Shown here one piece after another: positions 30,487 through 43,603 of a DNA stretch of 64,000 nt (position 1 is the stretch's first letter; every line of letters begins with the position of its first letter). The notes beneath the pieces are model-generated. The model searched no databases, was not told the origin of the DNA, and saw only the letters and a program-made list of their open reading frames with translations. Both the position numbers and the translations under genes were made by a program. Source of the DNA: Pseudomonas sp. TH31 (GTDB lineage Bacteria; Pseudomonadota; Gammaproteobacteria; Pseudomonadales; Pseudomonadaceae); assembly GCF_016650815.1 (NCBI RefSeq), contig NZ_JAEKEZ010000022.1:186001-250000 (forward strand), written 5' to 3'.

Positions 30487-31865
30487 TCAATCCAGTAAAG
30501 AAAGGGTGACAGGCGTCAGGTGATTGTCTTCGACGCGCACTTGCAGCTCGCCGTCGCCCAGTTTGGCTTTCAGGCGCTGGCCGTTGTAGGTCTGCCCGGC
30601 GCTGCGGATCGCGTTGCCGCGCTCGTCCAGCAAAATGCTGTAGCCACGGGCCAGGGTCGCCAGCGGACTGACCACTTGCAGCGTCTGCACCTGGCTTTGC
30701 AGTTGCAGGCGACGGCTTTGAGGCCTTCGCGGATGGCCCGGGGCAGACGTTCGGCGAGGCTGTCGAGGCGCTGGCGCAGCATCGCCAACTGCCGCCCCGG
30801 ATGTTGCCCGGCGAGGCGGGTTTCCAGGCGAATCAGCCGTTCGCGACGGGTATTGAGGCTACGTTCGAACGCGCGGCGCAGGCGCATGTCCAGGTCGTCC
30901 AGGCGCTGGGCTTGCTGGCGTAGGCGTTCGCCGGGATGACGCAGGCGACGGGACATGCCTTCCAGGCGCAGGCGATCACGCATCAAGCGGTCGCGTATCC
31001 GCATCACCAATCGGCGGTGCAGGCTCTCGACCCGGCGCACCAGATCGCTGGAATCCGGCGCCAGCAATTCGGCAGCGGCGGAAGGCGTCGGGGCGCGAAC
31101 GTCGGCGACGAAGTCACTGATCGAGACGTCGGTTTCATGGCCGACGGCGCTGACAATCGGCGTTACGCAGGCGTCCACGGCACGGGCCACGGCTTCTTCG
31201 TTGAAGCACCAGAGGTCTTCCAGCGAACCGCCGCCACGGGCCAGGATCAATGCATCGAAGCCTCGGGCGTCCGCCAGTTTCAAGGCGCGGACAATCTGCG
31301 CAGTGGCTTCGCGGCCCTGCACGGCGGTCGGAATCAGCGTCAGTTGGATCTGTGGCGCGCGGCGGCGGAACACGCTGATGATGTCGCGAATCACCGCGCC
31401 GGTGGGCGAGCTGATGATGCCGATGCGTTGCGGATGCGCCGGCAACGGCACTTTGCGTTCGGCACTGAACAGGCCTTCGGCGCTGAGTTTTTCTTTCAGC
31501 GCATCGAAGGCCAGGCGCAGGGCGCCGTCACCGGCCGGCTCCACGGTGTCGAGGATCAGTTGATAGTCGCCACGGCCCTCGAACAGCGAGACCTTGCCCC
31601 GGACCTTGACCGCCAGGCCATCCTTCAACGCCTGACGAACCCGTGCGGCATTTTGCCGAAACAGCGCGCAACGGACCTGGGCGCCACTGTCCTTGAGGGT
31701 GAAATACACATGGCCTGACGCCGGGCGGGCGAGGTTGGATATTTCGCCTTCGACCCAGATATTGCTGAACACGTCTTCAAGCAACACCCGCGCGCGGCCG
31801 TTGAGCTGGCTGACAGTCAGGACTTCACGGTCCAGGCCGAGTCTTGCAAAGGGATCTTTAATCAT
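30487..31865 (-). pseudogene. xseA: Exodeoxyribonuclease VII large subunit, frameshifted near the end
   Basis: XseA with XseB degrades single-stranded DNA from both ends. From ATG 31865 (MIKDPFARLGLDREVLTVSQ) the OB-fold and the catalytic core (GIISSPTGAVIRDI, LILARGGGSLEDLW, VGHETDVSISDFVADVRAPT) are normal. After AIREGLKA the frame fails; the other frame continues as RRLQLQSQVQTLQVVSPLAT and ...NHLTPVTLSLLD to 30487. One C missing in GCCCGT at 30713-30715 explains it. Corrected length is 459 residues. Probably a sequencing error. Confidence 0.88.
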
Positions 31866-31910
31866 GGGGCGCATGATAAAGGCATTCTCCTGCGCAATGC
31901 ACGACCCCCC

Positions 31911-32023
31911 TGTAGGAGCTGCCGCGGGCTCGGGCCGCGTTCGGACGATCTTTTGATCTTAAAAATCAAAATCAAAATCAAAAGATCGTCCGAACGCGGC
32001 CCGAGCCCGCGGCAGCTCCTACA
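31911..32023. repeat. Paired REP, expanded-arm variant (family A')
   Basis: A near-perfect inverted pair with arms of about 45 bases: TGTAGGAGCTGCCGCGGGCT, CGGGCCGCGTTCGGACGATC, then TTTTGATC. The usual GGCTGCGATC is interrupted by the extra CGGGCCGCGTTCGGA block. The loop is AAATCAAAATCAAAATCAAA, a short tandem array. It overlaps the 3' end of the LysR gene and lies 46 bases upstream of xseA. Confidence 0.92.
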
Positions 32024-32913
32024 GGGGGCGGTGATGTGTTGGGTGAATTGTTGGACCAATACTGTGGGATTCTGCCGGCAGGCAAGGGCGACGGTGCTGT
32101 AGCAATCCGGGTCGGCCAATGGCAGGAAATGGATATCCGGCGGGGCGATGTCCTGCATCGACTCTGGCAGCAGGGCAAGGCCGAACCCGGCCTGGATCAA
32201 TTGCAGTTGCGTGGTTTTGCGCGACACGACCCGAGCGGCCTTGGGAAAGAAACCCTGGCGCATGCACAACTCGGCAGACAAGTAGCTCAAGCCCCCACGC
32301 TGTGGGTGAGGAATCGAGATAAACGCTTCATCCTTCAACTGCGCCAGATCGATGCCTTGCCCTGACTTATCCACAGCCAGTCGATGATTCGGTGGCACCG
32401 CCAACAGCAAACGCTCGCTATATAAAGGAACAATCTGCACGCCTTCACGCTGACGCAGCACCGGCAAGCGCAACAGACCGACATCCAGACGACCTTCGGC
32501 CAACGCTTCCAACTGCGCTTCGGAGGACAGTTTGACGATGTCCATGGACACGCCGGCATGCTGATCCAGATAAGCGCTGATGCCCCGTAACAGGCGGCCG
32601 CTCATCGGCACAGTGCTGGAATGGCTCAGGCGCAAAGTGCCGAGTTGGCCGTTGCCGACCTGAGTCGCCATCTCGCTGGCCCTGGTCAGCTCAAGCAACA
32701 GGTTTCTGGCCCGGGTAAAAAGCTTGCTCCGGCGGCGGTCAGTCGGGGTTGGCGCGCGGTACGTTCGAATAGCGGTGTTTGCAAGCGGGTTTCCATGTCC
32801 TTGATCTGCCGGCTCAGGGCGGACTGCGCGATAAACAGGCGTTCGGCCGCAGCGCTGAAACTGCCGCACTCGGCGATTTCAACGAAGTAACGCAATTGGC
32901 GGGTTGAAAGCAC
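32019..32913 (-). pseudogene. LysR-family transcriptional regulator, frameshifted
   Basis: Start GTG 32913: MLSTRQLRYFVEIAECGSFS, a typical LysR winged-HTH (AAAERLFIAQSALSRQIKDM). The frame breaks after TAAGASF; sense resumes one frame over as TRARNLLLELTRASEMATQV, so one base is missing in the A5/T5 run at 32717-32721. The effector domain runs to ...VQQFTQHITAP. In the given sequence the frame then reads through the REP as far as 31862. With one more base in the G5/C5 run at 32024-32028 it would stop at the REP TAG (32019), giving 298 residues, the normal family length. It is divergent from the TauE/SafE gene, which it may control. Confidence 0.8.
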
Positions 32914-33013
32914 GAGGCATGCCTTTTCGAGATGGGTGGGCGACTTTGAAGATATTAGTCGCAACGCTTGGCGCTGGCTAAAGTCATCACAGGTATTCAA
33001 GGAAAGACTGGGA

Positions 33014-33780
33014 ATGAATGTGCTTGAGTTGTTGAGCCAATGGCCGTTCGGCGCGAGCGATTGGCTGGTGATCGGGCTGGGCATCGTCCTGGCGTACATC
33101 GTGTTTGGCATTGCCGGGTTTGGCACCGCGCTGGTGGCCGGGCCGATCCTGATCCTGTTTATGCCACTGTCGAAAATCGTGCCGTTGCTGGTGCTGCTGG
33201 ATTTCGTCGCGGCGTTCGGCAATTGGCTGCCTTCACGGCGGGATGTGGACAAACCCGAGCTGCTGCGACTGCTGCCGTGCATGGCGGTGGGCTGTACGTT
33301 GGGGGTGATTTTCCTGCTCAACCTCAAATCCGATCTGTTGCTGTTGTTGATGGGGCTGTTTATCAGCGCTTATGCGGTCTACAGCTTGTGGGTCAAAACC
33401 CGTCCGACGCAGTTGTCTGCCGGTTGGGCAGTGCCGATGGGCACGGTGGGCGGGATGTTTGGGGCATTGTTTGGCAGCGGCGGTTTTTTATATGCGATCT
33501 ATCTGAACAGTCGTCTGCCCAAGGACGCGGCCCGGGCGACCCAGAGTGCTCTGATCAGTTGCAGTACCGTGGTGCGTTTGAGCCTGTTTGCCGTCGCCGG
33601 TGTGTATGCCGAGCTACCCTTATTGGTATTGGCCGTGTGCTTGTTGCCGGCCATGGCGCTGGGGTTGTGGATCGGTCGGCGCTTGACCATGAGATTGTCC
33701 CGGAGGCCTTTGTACGGCTGGTGACCTGGTTGGTGCTGGCCAGTGGTATTGCCTTGATCGGACGGTATTTGAGTACTTGA
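33014..33780 (+). pseudogene. TauE/SafE family sulfite exporter-like membrane protein, frameshifted
   Basis: ATG 33014 opens MNVLELLSQWPFGASDWLV, followed by about seven or eight hydrophobic helices and the family repeat GIAGFGTALVAGPILILFMP and GGMFGALFGSGGFLYAIYL. After GRRLTMRLSR the frame ends early (PLYGW), while the next frame gives EAFVRLVTWLVLASGIALIG to 33780. One G missing at 33699-33703 (CCCGGG read as CCCGG) explains this. Corrected length is 255 residues. The substrate is not known; family members export sulfite, sulfoacetate or similar anions. It is divergent from the LysR gene with about 100 bases between them. Confidence 0.82.
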
Positions 33781-33816
33781 CCTCAGTGTGTCAGGGATTA
33801 AGCTGCCGGCCGTCCT

Positions 33817-33909
33817 GACGCCTTCGCAGGCAAGCCTCGCTCCTACAGGTTTTGCGGTAATCGCGAAATCACACAATCCTGTAGGAGCAAGGCTTGCCCG
33901 CGAAGACGT
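33817..33909. repeat. Paired REP, family B
   Basis: GACGCCTTCGCAGGCAAGCC TCGCTCCTACA, then about 30 bases, then TGTAGGAGCAAGGCTTGCCC GCGAAGACGTC. This is the second REP family of the window (TGTAGGAGCnnGCTTGC), again as an inverted pair. Confidence 0.85.
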
Positions 33910-33957
33910 CAACTGGAACGCCGCAGAAACATCCATTTGACGCAGTAGGCTTGCACC

Positions 33958-34506
33958 ATGAATTCCCAAAGCATCATCGTCCCGAAAATCTCCACTTTGC
34001 CGGTGCACGAACCCCAGGCCCGGGCAATCGTTCGGTGGCTGGTGCGCAAGAACATCATCAAGGAAGAACTGACCACCTGCGGGCGCACCGGCAATCGCAT
34101 GGGTTACGCGCTGGCAGACGGCGCGCGCGCCGTGGTGCTGCACCCGGAGGCCCTGCCGTTCGGCGAGCCGGTCAATGGCCTGGAAATCATTACCAAACGC
34201 TGCATCTACACGCCGGCCAAGGGTTTCCTGGAGGAGGCGGGCTGCGCCGAGTGCCGCAAGGAAGTCGGCGAAGCGCTGTTCGATAGCCTGGAAGAGTGGA
34301 TGCCGGGGCGCACCGACAACTTCACCTGCCCCGAGTGCGGGCATGAAGATGACATCAACGGGTTTCTGTTTTTGCAGGAATGCGGTTTCTCAAACCTGGG
34401 TTTCATCTTCAACAACTGGGCCGAGGCCGGGTTCAAGCAGAGCTTTATCGATGAATTCGCCGATTGGCTGGATCAACCGGTCAGTTGGGTAAAAGTCGAA
34501 CTCTGA
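33958..34506 (+). CDS. Conserved protein with two CxxC zinc-ribbon motifs
   Basis: 182 residues starting MNSQSIIVPKISTLPVHEPQ. Two cysteine pairs, GCAECRKEVG (near 97) and FTCPECGHED (near 122), suggest one four-cysteine zinc site. The remainder is mixed alpha/beta without membrane segments. Similar Pseudomonas proteins have been labelled sugar ABC transporter ATPase, but no Walker A (GxxxxGKS/T) or ABC signature is present here, so that name is not supported. Function unknown. It stands alone between two REP pairs. Confidence 0.78.
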   Translation: MNSQSIIVPKISTLPVHEPQARAIVRWLVRKNIIKEELTTCGRTGNRMGYALADGARAVVLHPEALPFGEPVNGLEIITKRCIYTPAKGFLEEAGCAECRKEVGEALFDSLEEWMPGRTDNFTCPECGHEDDINGFLFLQECGFSNLGFIFNNWAEAGFKQSFIDEFADWLDQPVSWVKVEL

Positions 34507-34522
34507 TCACTGCACCCCACCC

Positions 34523-34607
34523 TGTAGGAGCTGCCGCAGGCTGCGATCTCTTGACCTTTATCTTCAAAAGCAAGATCAAAAGATCGCAGCCTGCGGCAGC
34601 TCCTACA
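34523..34607. repeat. Paired family-A REP, CTGCGG variant
   Basis: TGTAGGAGCTGCCGCAGGCT GCGATCTCTTGACC and the inverted arm AAGATCGCAGCCTGCGGCAG CTCCTACA. It lies 17 bases after the zinc-ribbon gene and about 50 bases upstream of the guaB promoter. Confidence 0.9.
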
Positions 34608-34646
34608 GGGGCGATATGTTCCGTATATCTATAAGGTCGATAATAG

Positions 34647-36194
<1,548 letters not shown>

Positions 36195-36277
36195 GCCTTC
36201 CAGCAAAAAGCTAAGTAACCGGGGCTGTTTGATTCAGCCCCGAGTTGTTTCTGAATTCCATAGACGAGACTGACTCC

Positions 36278-37855
36278 ATGGCCCTCGACATTCACGCCCA
36301 CCGCATCCTGATCCTCGACTTCGGTTCCCAGTACACCCAGCTGATTGCCCGCCGCGTGCGTGAAATCGGCGTGTACTGCGAACTGCATCCGTTCGACATG
36401 GACGACGAAGCGATTCGCGAATTCGCACCGAAGGGGATCATCCTCGCCGGCGGCCCCGAGTCCGTACACGTTGCCGACAGCCCGCGAGCACCGCAAGCTG
36501 TCTGGGACCTGGGCGTACCGGTCTTCGGTATCTGCTACGGCATGCAAACCATGGCTGAACAGCTGGGTGGCAAGGTCGAAGGTTCCGAGCTGCGTGAGTT
36601 CGGGTATGCCCGCGTTGATGTAGTCGGCAAGAGCCGTCTGCTCGACGGCATTGAAGACCACATCGACGCCGACGGCCTGTTCGGCCTCGACGTATGGATG
36701 AGCCACGGTGACAAGGTCACCAGGATGCCTCAGGAATTCCACATCCTGGCCAGCACCCCGAGCTGCCCGATTGCCGGCATGTTCGACGACGCTCGCGGCT
36801 ACTACGGCGTGCAGTTCCACCCGGAAGTGACCCACACCAAGCAGGGCGGTCGCATCCTCTCGCGCTTTATCCTAGACATCTGTGGCTGCGAAGCCCTGTG
36901 GACGCCTTCGAAAATTGCCGAAGACGCCATCGCCAACATTCGCGCCCAGGTCGGCACCGACAACGTACTGCTCGGCTTGTCCGGCGGTGTGGACTCCTCG
37001 GTCGTTGCCGCGCTGTTGCACAAGGCCATCGGCGAGCAACTGACTTGCGTCTTCGTCGACAACGGCCTGCTGCGTCTGCACGAAGGTGAGCAAGTGATGG
37101 CCATGTTCGCCGAGAACATGGGCGTCAAGGTGATCCGCGCCAACGCTGAAGATCAGTTCCTGAACAACCTGGCCGGCGAGTCCGACCCAGAGAAGAAGCG
37201 CAAGATCATCGGCCGTACCTTCATCGACGTCTTCGATGCCCAGTCCAACAAACTGGACAACATCAAGTACCTCGCCCAAGGCACCATCTACCCGGACGTG
37301 ATCGAGTCGGCTGGCGCCAAAAGCGGCAAGGCTCACGTGATCAAGTCGCACCACAACGTGGGTGGCCTGCCGGAAGAGATGAACCTGAAGCTGATTGAGC
37401 CGCTGCGCGAGCTGTTCAAGGACGAAGTCCGTCGTCTGGGCCTCGAACTCGGCCTGCCGTACGACATGGTCTACCGTCACCCGTTCCCGGGCCCGGGCCT
37501 GGGCGTGCGGATCCTTGGTGAAGTGAAGAAGGAATACGCCGACCTGCTGCGTCGCGCCGACCACATCTTCATCGAAGAACTGCGTAAAGCCGACTGGTAC
37601 CACAAGGTCAGCCAGGCATTCGTGGTATTCCAGCCAGTCAAATCGGTTGGCGTGGTAGGCGATGGCCGTCGTTACGCCTGGGTCGTGGCCCTGCGTGCCG
37701 TAGAAACCATCGACTTCATGACCGCGCGTTGGGCTCACCTGCCTTACGAACTGCTGGAAACCGTCAGCGGCCGCATCATCAATGAAATCGAAGGCATCTC
37801 CCGCGTCACCTACGACGTGTCGAGCAAGCCGCCAGCGACGATTGAGTGGGAGTGA
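36278..37855 (+). CDS. guaA: GMP synthase (glutamine-hydrolysing)
   Basis: Amidates XMP to GMP using glutamine. ATG 36278 ([20 protein letters not shown]) gives 525 residues. The class I amidotransferase triad uses Cys in [14 protein letters not shown] and His/Glu in [11 protein letters not shown]. The PP-loop is [16 protein letters not shown] near residue 230, and the dimerisation domain is C-terminal ([17 protein letters not shown]). It forms the guaBA operon. Confidence 0.98.
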   Translation: MALDIHAHRILILDFGSQYTQLIARRVREIGVYCELHPFDMDDEAIREFAPKGIILAGGPESVHVADSPRAPQAVWDLGVPVFGICYGMQTMAEQLGGKVEGSELREFGYARVDVVGKSRLLDGIEDHIDADGLFGLDVWMSHGDKVTRMPQEFHILASTPSCPIAGMFDDARGYYGVQFHPEVTHTKQGGRILSRFILDICGCEALWTPSKIAEDAIANIRAQVGTDNVLLGLSGGVDSSVVAALLHKAIGEQLTCVFVDNGLLRLHEGEQVMAMFAENMGVKVIRANAEDQFLNNLAGESDPEKKRKIIGRTFIDVFDAQSNKLDNIKYLAQGTIYPDVIESAGAKSGKAHVIKSHHNVGGLPEEMNLKLIEPLRELFKDEVRRLGLELGLPYDMVYRHPFPGPGLGVRILGEVKKEYADLLRRADHIFIEELRKADWYHKVSQAFVVFQPVKSVGVVGDGRRYAWVVALRAVETIDFMTARWAHLPYELLETVSGRIINEIEGISRVTYDVSSKPPATIEWE

Positions 37856-37887
37856 TCCCGGCTGTAACTGATCGTCCGTAACACCTG

Positions 37888-37924
37888 AAAGGCCCCGTGA
37901 ACGCGAGTTCACGGGGCTTTTTGC
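37888..37924 (+). terminator. Bidirectional terminator between guaA and treR
   Basis: AAAGGCCCCGTGAAC-GCGA-GTTCACGGGGCTTTTT: an 11-bp GC-rich stem with A and T tracts. It serves guaA and the convergent treR, which ends at 37928. Confidence 0.9.
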
Positions 37925-37927
37925 GTT

Positions 37928-38632
37928 TCAGCGCCGCGCCACATCCGAAAAGTAGAACTTATCCAGCGTATGTCGCGACTCGGTGTACTCGAACTGGCGG
38001 CCATCCTGCAGGAACGTCTGGTTACTCACCACGATCACATGACTCTGGCCGTCGAGGTCCAGATGCAACTGATCGTCCTTGCTCCGAGGCACCGCTTCGA
38101 TGGTGCGCTGGGCGTAGGCGATTTGCAGTTGCAGGGTCTGTTCGATGAAGGCGTAGATCGATTGCTCGGCGATGTCCCGGGACAGGCCGGGAATCACATG
38201 GCTGACAAAATGGTTGATGTCGAGGATCACCCGTTTGCCGTCGATCCGCCGTACGCGTTTGATCCGCGTGATCAGGCTGCCTTCGTCGGCCTTGATGTGT
38301 TCCAGCAGCGCGCCCTCCAGCGGAATCTGATCGAACTCGACCACCTCGGTGCTGACGTCGTTGCCCAGCCGCGGATAAGTCTCCTGAAAGCTGACGATGC
38401 CGCCGAGCTGGAATTCGATCGGGTTGGTCGACAGCACAAAGGTGCCTTTGCCGTGGACTTTCTGGGCGAAACCGCGCTCCTGTAACTGTTCGATGGCTTT
38501 ACGCACGGTGCCGCGACTGGCCTGGTAGCTGTCCATCAGTTCGGTTTCGGAAGGCAACCGGGCGCCGCGTTCCAGACGTTCGGTGGTAATGCTGGCAAGC
38601 AGATCGGTGTAGATCTGGTTGTATTTACTCAT
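37928..38632 (-). CDS. treR: Trehalose operon repressor TreR (GntR family)
   Basis: 234 residues. N-terminal GntR winged helix (about 1-70: SKYNQIYTDLLASITTERLE, ELMDSYQASRGTVRKAIEQL). C-terminal UTRA effector domain (about 90-230), which in relatives binds trehalose 6-phosphate. It is divergent from treP; two mirror-image 17-bp operators lie between them. Confidence 0.93.
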   Translation of the reverse strand: MSKYNQIYTDLLASITTERLERGARLPSETELMDSYQASRGTVRKAIEQLQERGFAQKVHGKGTFVLSTNPIEFQLGGIVSFQETYPRLGNDVSTEVVEFDQIPLEGALLEHIKADEGSLITRIKRVRRIDGKRVILDINHFVSHVIPGLSRDIAEQSIYAFIEQTLQLQIAYAQRTIEAVPRSKDDQLHLDLDGQSHVIVVSNQTFLQDGRQFEYTESRHTLDKFYFSDVARR

Positions 38633-38772
38633 GGGATGGATCTACGCCGCGCTGTACTCAAGGCTTGGAACCTTAAGGGCAGGGTAGGAGTTTGTCCATT
38701 CGGCATTGGGTTTCTTTGACTTCGAAGGTAGGAAGTATCACCGCCGGTCGGGTTCGAGATAAACAAAATCAA

Positions 38773-38819
38773 ACTCGTCTGTACGAGTTGTTGCTTTAAC
38801 TCGTACAGACGAGTACTTT
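38773..38819 (+). promoter_or_regulatory. TreR operators and treP promoter
   Basis: ACTCGTCTGTACGAGTT (38773-38789) and AACTCGTACAGACGAGT (38798-38814) are exact reverse complements, each with internal CTCGT/ACGAG dyad symmetry, 8 bases apart. A candidate treP promoter TTGCTT (38791-38796) - 17 bases - TACTTT (38814-38819) has the second operator as its spacer, which explains repression by steric block. Assignment to TreR is by position and symmetry. Confidence 0.8.
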
Positions 38820-38868
38820 TCGTTTCGGCGTGCTGCCAATAACAAAAAACTACAACGGAAGAAAAAGC

Positions 38869-40311
38869 ATGAGCCACGACTATCCGAATATCGCCAGCGA
38901 GCTGCTGCACAGCCTCGGTGGCAGCGACAATCTTGAGCAGGCCGCGCATTGCGTCACTCGTCTGCGCCTGGCCCTCAAGGACCCGAGCCTGGTCAACAGC
39001 GCCACGTTGAACCAGATCGATCTGGTCAAAGGCTCGTTCTTCACCGGTGGCCTGTTCCAGGTGGTCATCGGCCCCGGCGAAGTGGAAAAGGTCTACGCCG
39101 AACTGCGCCGACAGACCGGTCTTGCTGCCTCGACCATTGCCGACGTTAAACAAAAGAGCGCCGACAAGATCAACGCCATGCAACGGCTGGTGCGGGTGTT
39201 CTCCGACGTGTTCATGCCTATTTTGCCGGCGCTGATTATTGCCGGCCTGCTGATGGGCATCAACAACCTGATCGGCGCCAAGGGCATGTTCATCGAGGGC
39301 AAGACGCTGCTGGATGCCTATCCGGGCCTTGATGGCATCTGGAGCCTGATCAACCTGATGGCCAACACCTCGTTTGTATTCCTGCCGGCGCTGGTGGGCT
39401 GGTCGGCGGCCAAGCGTTTTGGCGGCAGCGAAATCCTCGGCATCGTGCTCGGCCTGATGCTGGTACACCCGGACCTGCTCAATGCCTGGAACTACGGCAA
39501 GGCCGTGGCCGGGCTCGACGGCCAGAGCCTGCCGTACTTCGATATTTTTGGCTGGTTCAAGATCGAGAAGGTCGGTTATCAGGGCCAGATCCTGCCGATC
39601 CTGCTGGCGGCCTACGTGATGAGCGTCATCGAGAAATGGCTGCGGGCGCGGGTGCCAAATGCCGTGCAATTGCTGGTGGTGCCGATCACCACCATCGTTG
39701 TCACCGGCGTACTGGCGCTGGCGGTGATTGGTCCGGTGACCCGGCATCTGGGGATTCTGATCACCGAAGGCGTGGTCACCTTGTTTGACCTGGCGCCAAT
39801 GGTCGGTGGGGCGATTTTCGGCCTGCTCTATGCCCCGCTGGTGATCACCGGCATGCACCACATGTTCCTCGCTGTGGACCTGCAGCTGATCTCGACCCAG
39901 GGCGGCACGTTTATCTGGCCGATGATCGTCATGTCCAACCTCGCCCAGGGCAGCGCGGCGCTGGCGGTGTTCTACATGACCCGCAACGTGCGGGACAAAA
40001 GCATGGCCTCGACCTCGGCGATTTCGGCATATTTCGGCATCACTGAACCGGCGATGTTCGGGGTCAACCTGCGCTACAAATTCCCGTTTTATTCAGCCCT
40101 GATCGGCTCGGCACTGGGCTGCATCTTCCTGTCGCTGAACAAGGTCCAGGCCTCGGCGATTGGCGTCGGTGGCTTGCCCGGTTTTATCTCGATCATTCCG
40201 CAGTTCATTCCGATGTTTGTGATCGGGATGATCATCGCCATGGTCGTGCCGTTTGTTTTGACCTGTGGGTTGAGCATGAAGATTGTTCGTCCCGGTTTTC
40301 GGGTTGCCTGA
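38869..40311 (+). CDS. treP: Trehalose-specific PTS transporter EIIBC
   Basis: Imports trehalose and phosphorylates it to trehalose 6-phosphate. 480 residues from ATG 38869 (MSHDYPNIASELLHSLGG). EIIB domain (1-90) with the phosphorylated cysteine in AAHCVTRLRLALKD. EIIC domain from about residue 105 with around ten helices (VFMPILPALIIAGLLMGINN, GMHHMFLAVDLQLI). It has no EIIA domain; this is supplied by the fusion protein at 43604. First gene of the tre operon. Confidence 0.95.
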   Translation: MSHDYPNIASELLHSLGGSDNLEQAAHCVTRLRLALKDPSLVNSATLNQIDLVKGSFFTGGLFQVVIGPGEVEKVYAELRRQTGLAASTIADVKQKSADKINAMQRLVRVFSDVFMPILPALIIAGLLMGINNLIGAKGMFIEGKTLLDAYPGLDGIWSLINLMANTSFVFLPALVGWSAAKRFGGSEILGIVLGLMLVHPDLLNAWNYGKAVAGLDGQSLPYFDIFGWFKIEKVGYQGQILPILLAAYVMSVIEKWLRARVPNAVQLLVVPITTIVVTGVLALAVIGPVTRHLGILITEGVVTLFDLAPMVGGAIFGLLYAPLVITGMHHMFLAVDLQLISTQGGTFIWPMIVMSNLAQGSAALAVFYMTRNVRDKSMASTSAISAYFGITEPAMFGVNLRYKFPFYSALIGSALGCIFLSLNKVQASAIGVGGLPGFISIIPQFIPMFVIGMIIAMVVPFVLTCGLSMKIVRPGFRVA

Positions 40312-40327
40312 CAGATTGCATTCGCGC

Positions 40328-40411
40328 GTAGGAGCTGCCGAAGGCTGCGATCTTTTCTCTTGGGTTCACTTGAGTCTCAAGCCAAAGATCGCAGCCTTCG
40401 GCAGCTCCTAC
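40328..40411. repeat. Paired family-A REP inside the tre operon
   Basis: GTAGGAGCTGCCGAAGGCTG CGATCTTTTC and inverted AAGATCGCAGCCTTCGGCAG CTCCTACC, placed between treP and treA. In such a position a hairpin can lower expression of the downstream gene or protect the treP mRNA from 3' decay. Confidence 0.9.
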
Positions 40412-40445
40412 CGGGATTTGTACAAAATTGATGAAGGAGTCCGCC

Positions 40446-43414
<2,969 letters not shown>

Positions 43415-43436
43415 ACGCATAACCCCGGTAGGAGCT

Positions 43437-43557
43437 GCCGAAGGCTCGGGCCGCGTTCGGACGATCTTTTGATCTTGATCCTCGGCGTTTTAAAGCCGCA
43501 TAGAATCAAGATCAAAAGATCGTCCGAACGCGGCCCGAGCCTTCGGCAGCTCCTACC
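43437..43557. repeat. Paired REP, expanded-arm variant (family A')
   Basis: GGTAGGAGCTGCCGAAGGCT, CGGGCCGCGTTCGGACGATC, TTTTGATC, a 35-base loop, then the exact inverted arm ending CTCCTACC. Same extra block as in the copy at 31911. It lies between the porin and the PTS fusion gene. Confidence 0.92.
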
Positions 43558-43603
43558 AGGTATCGCAAGCGTCTTTTAAAAGAACAAAACAGCAGGTGAC
43601 GTC

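Noticed and set aside
31911..32023. Insertion sequence with terminal inverted repeats
   Set aside because: The arms enclose only about 20 bases and no transposase; it is a REP pair.
33816..34612. CRISPR-like spaced repeats
   Set aside because: The repeats are inverted REP pairs of varied spacing, not direct repeats with uniform spacers, and no cas genes are near.
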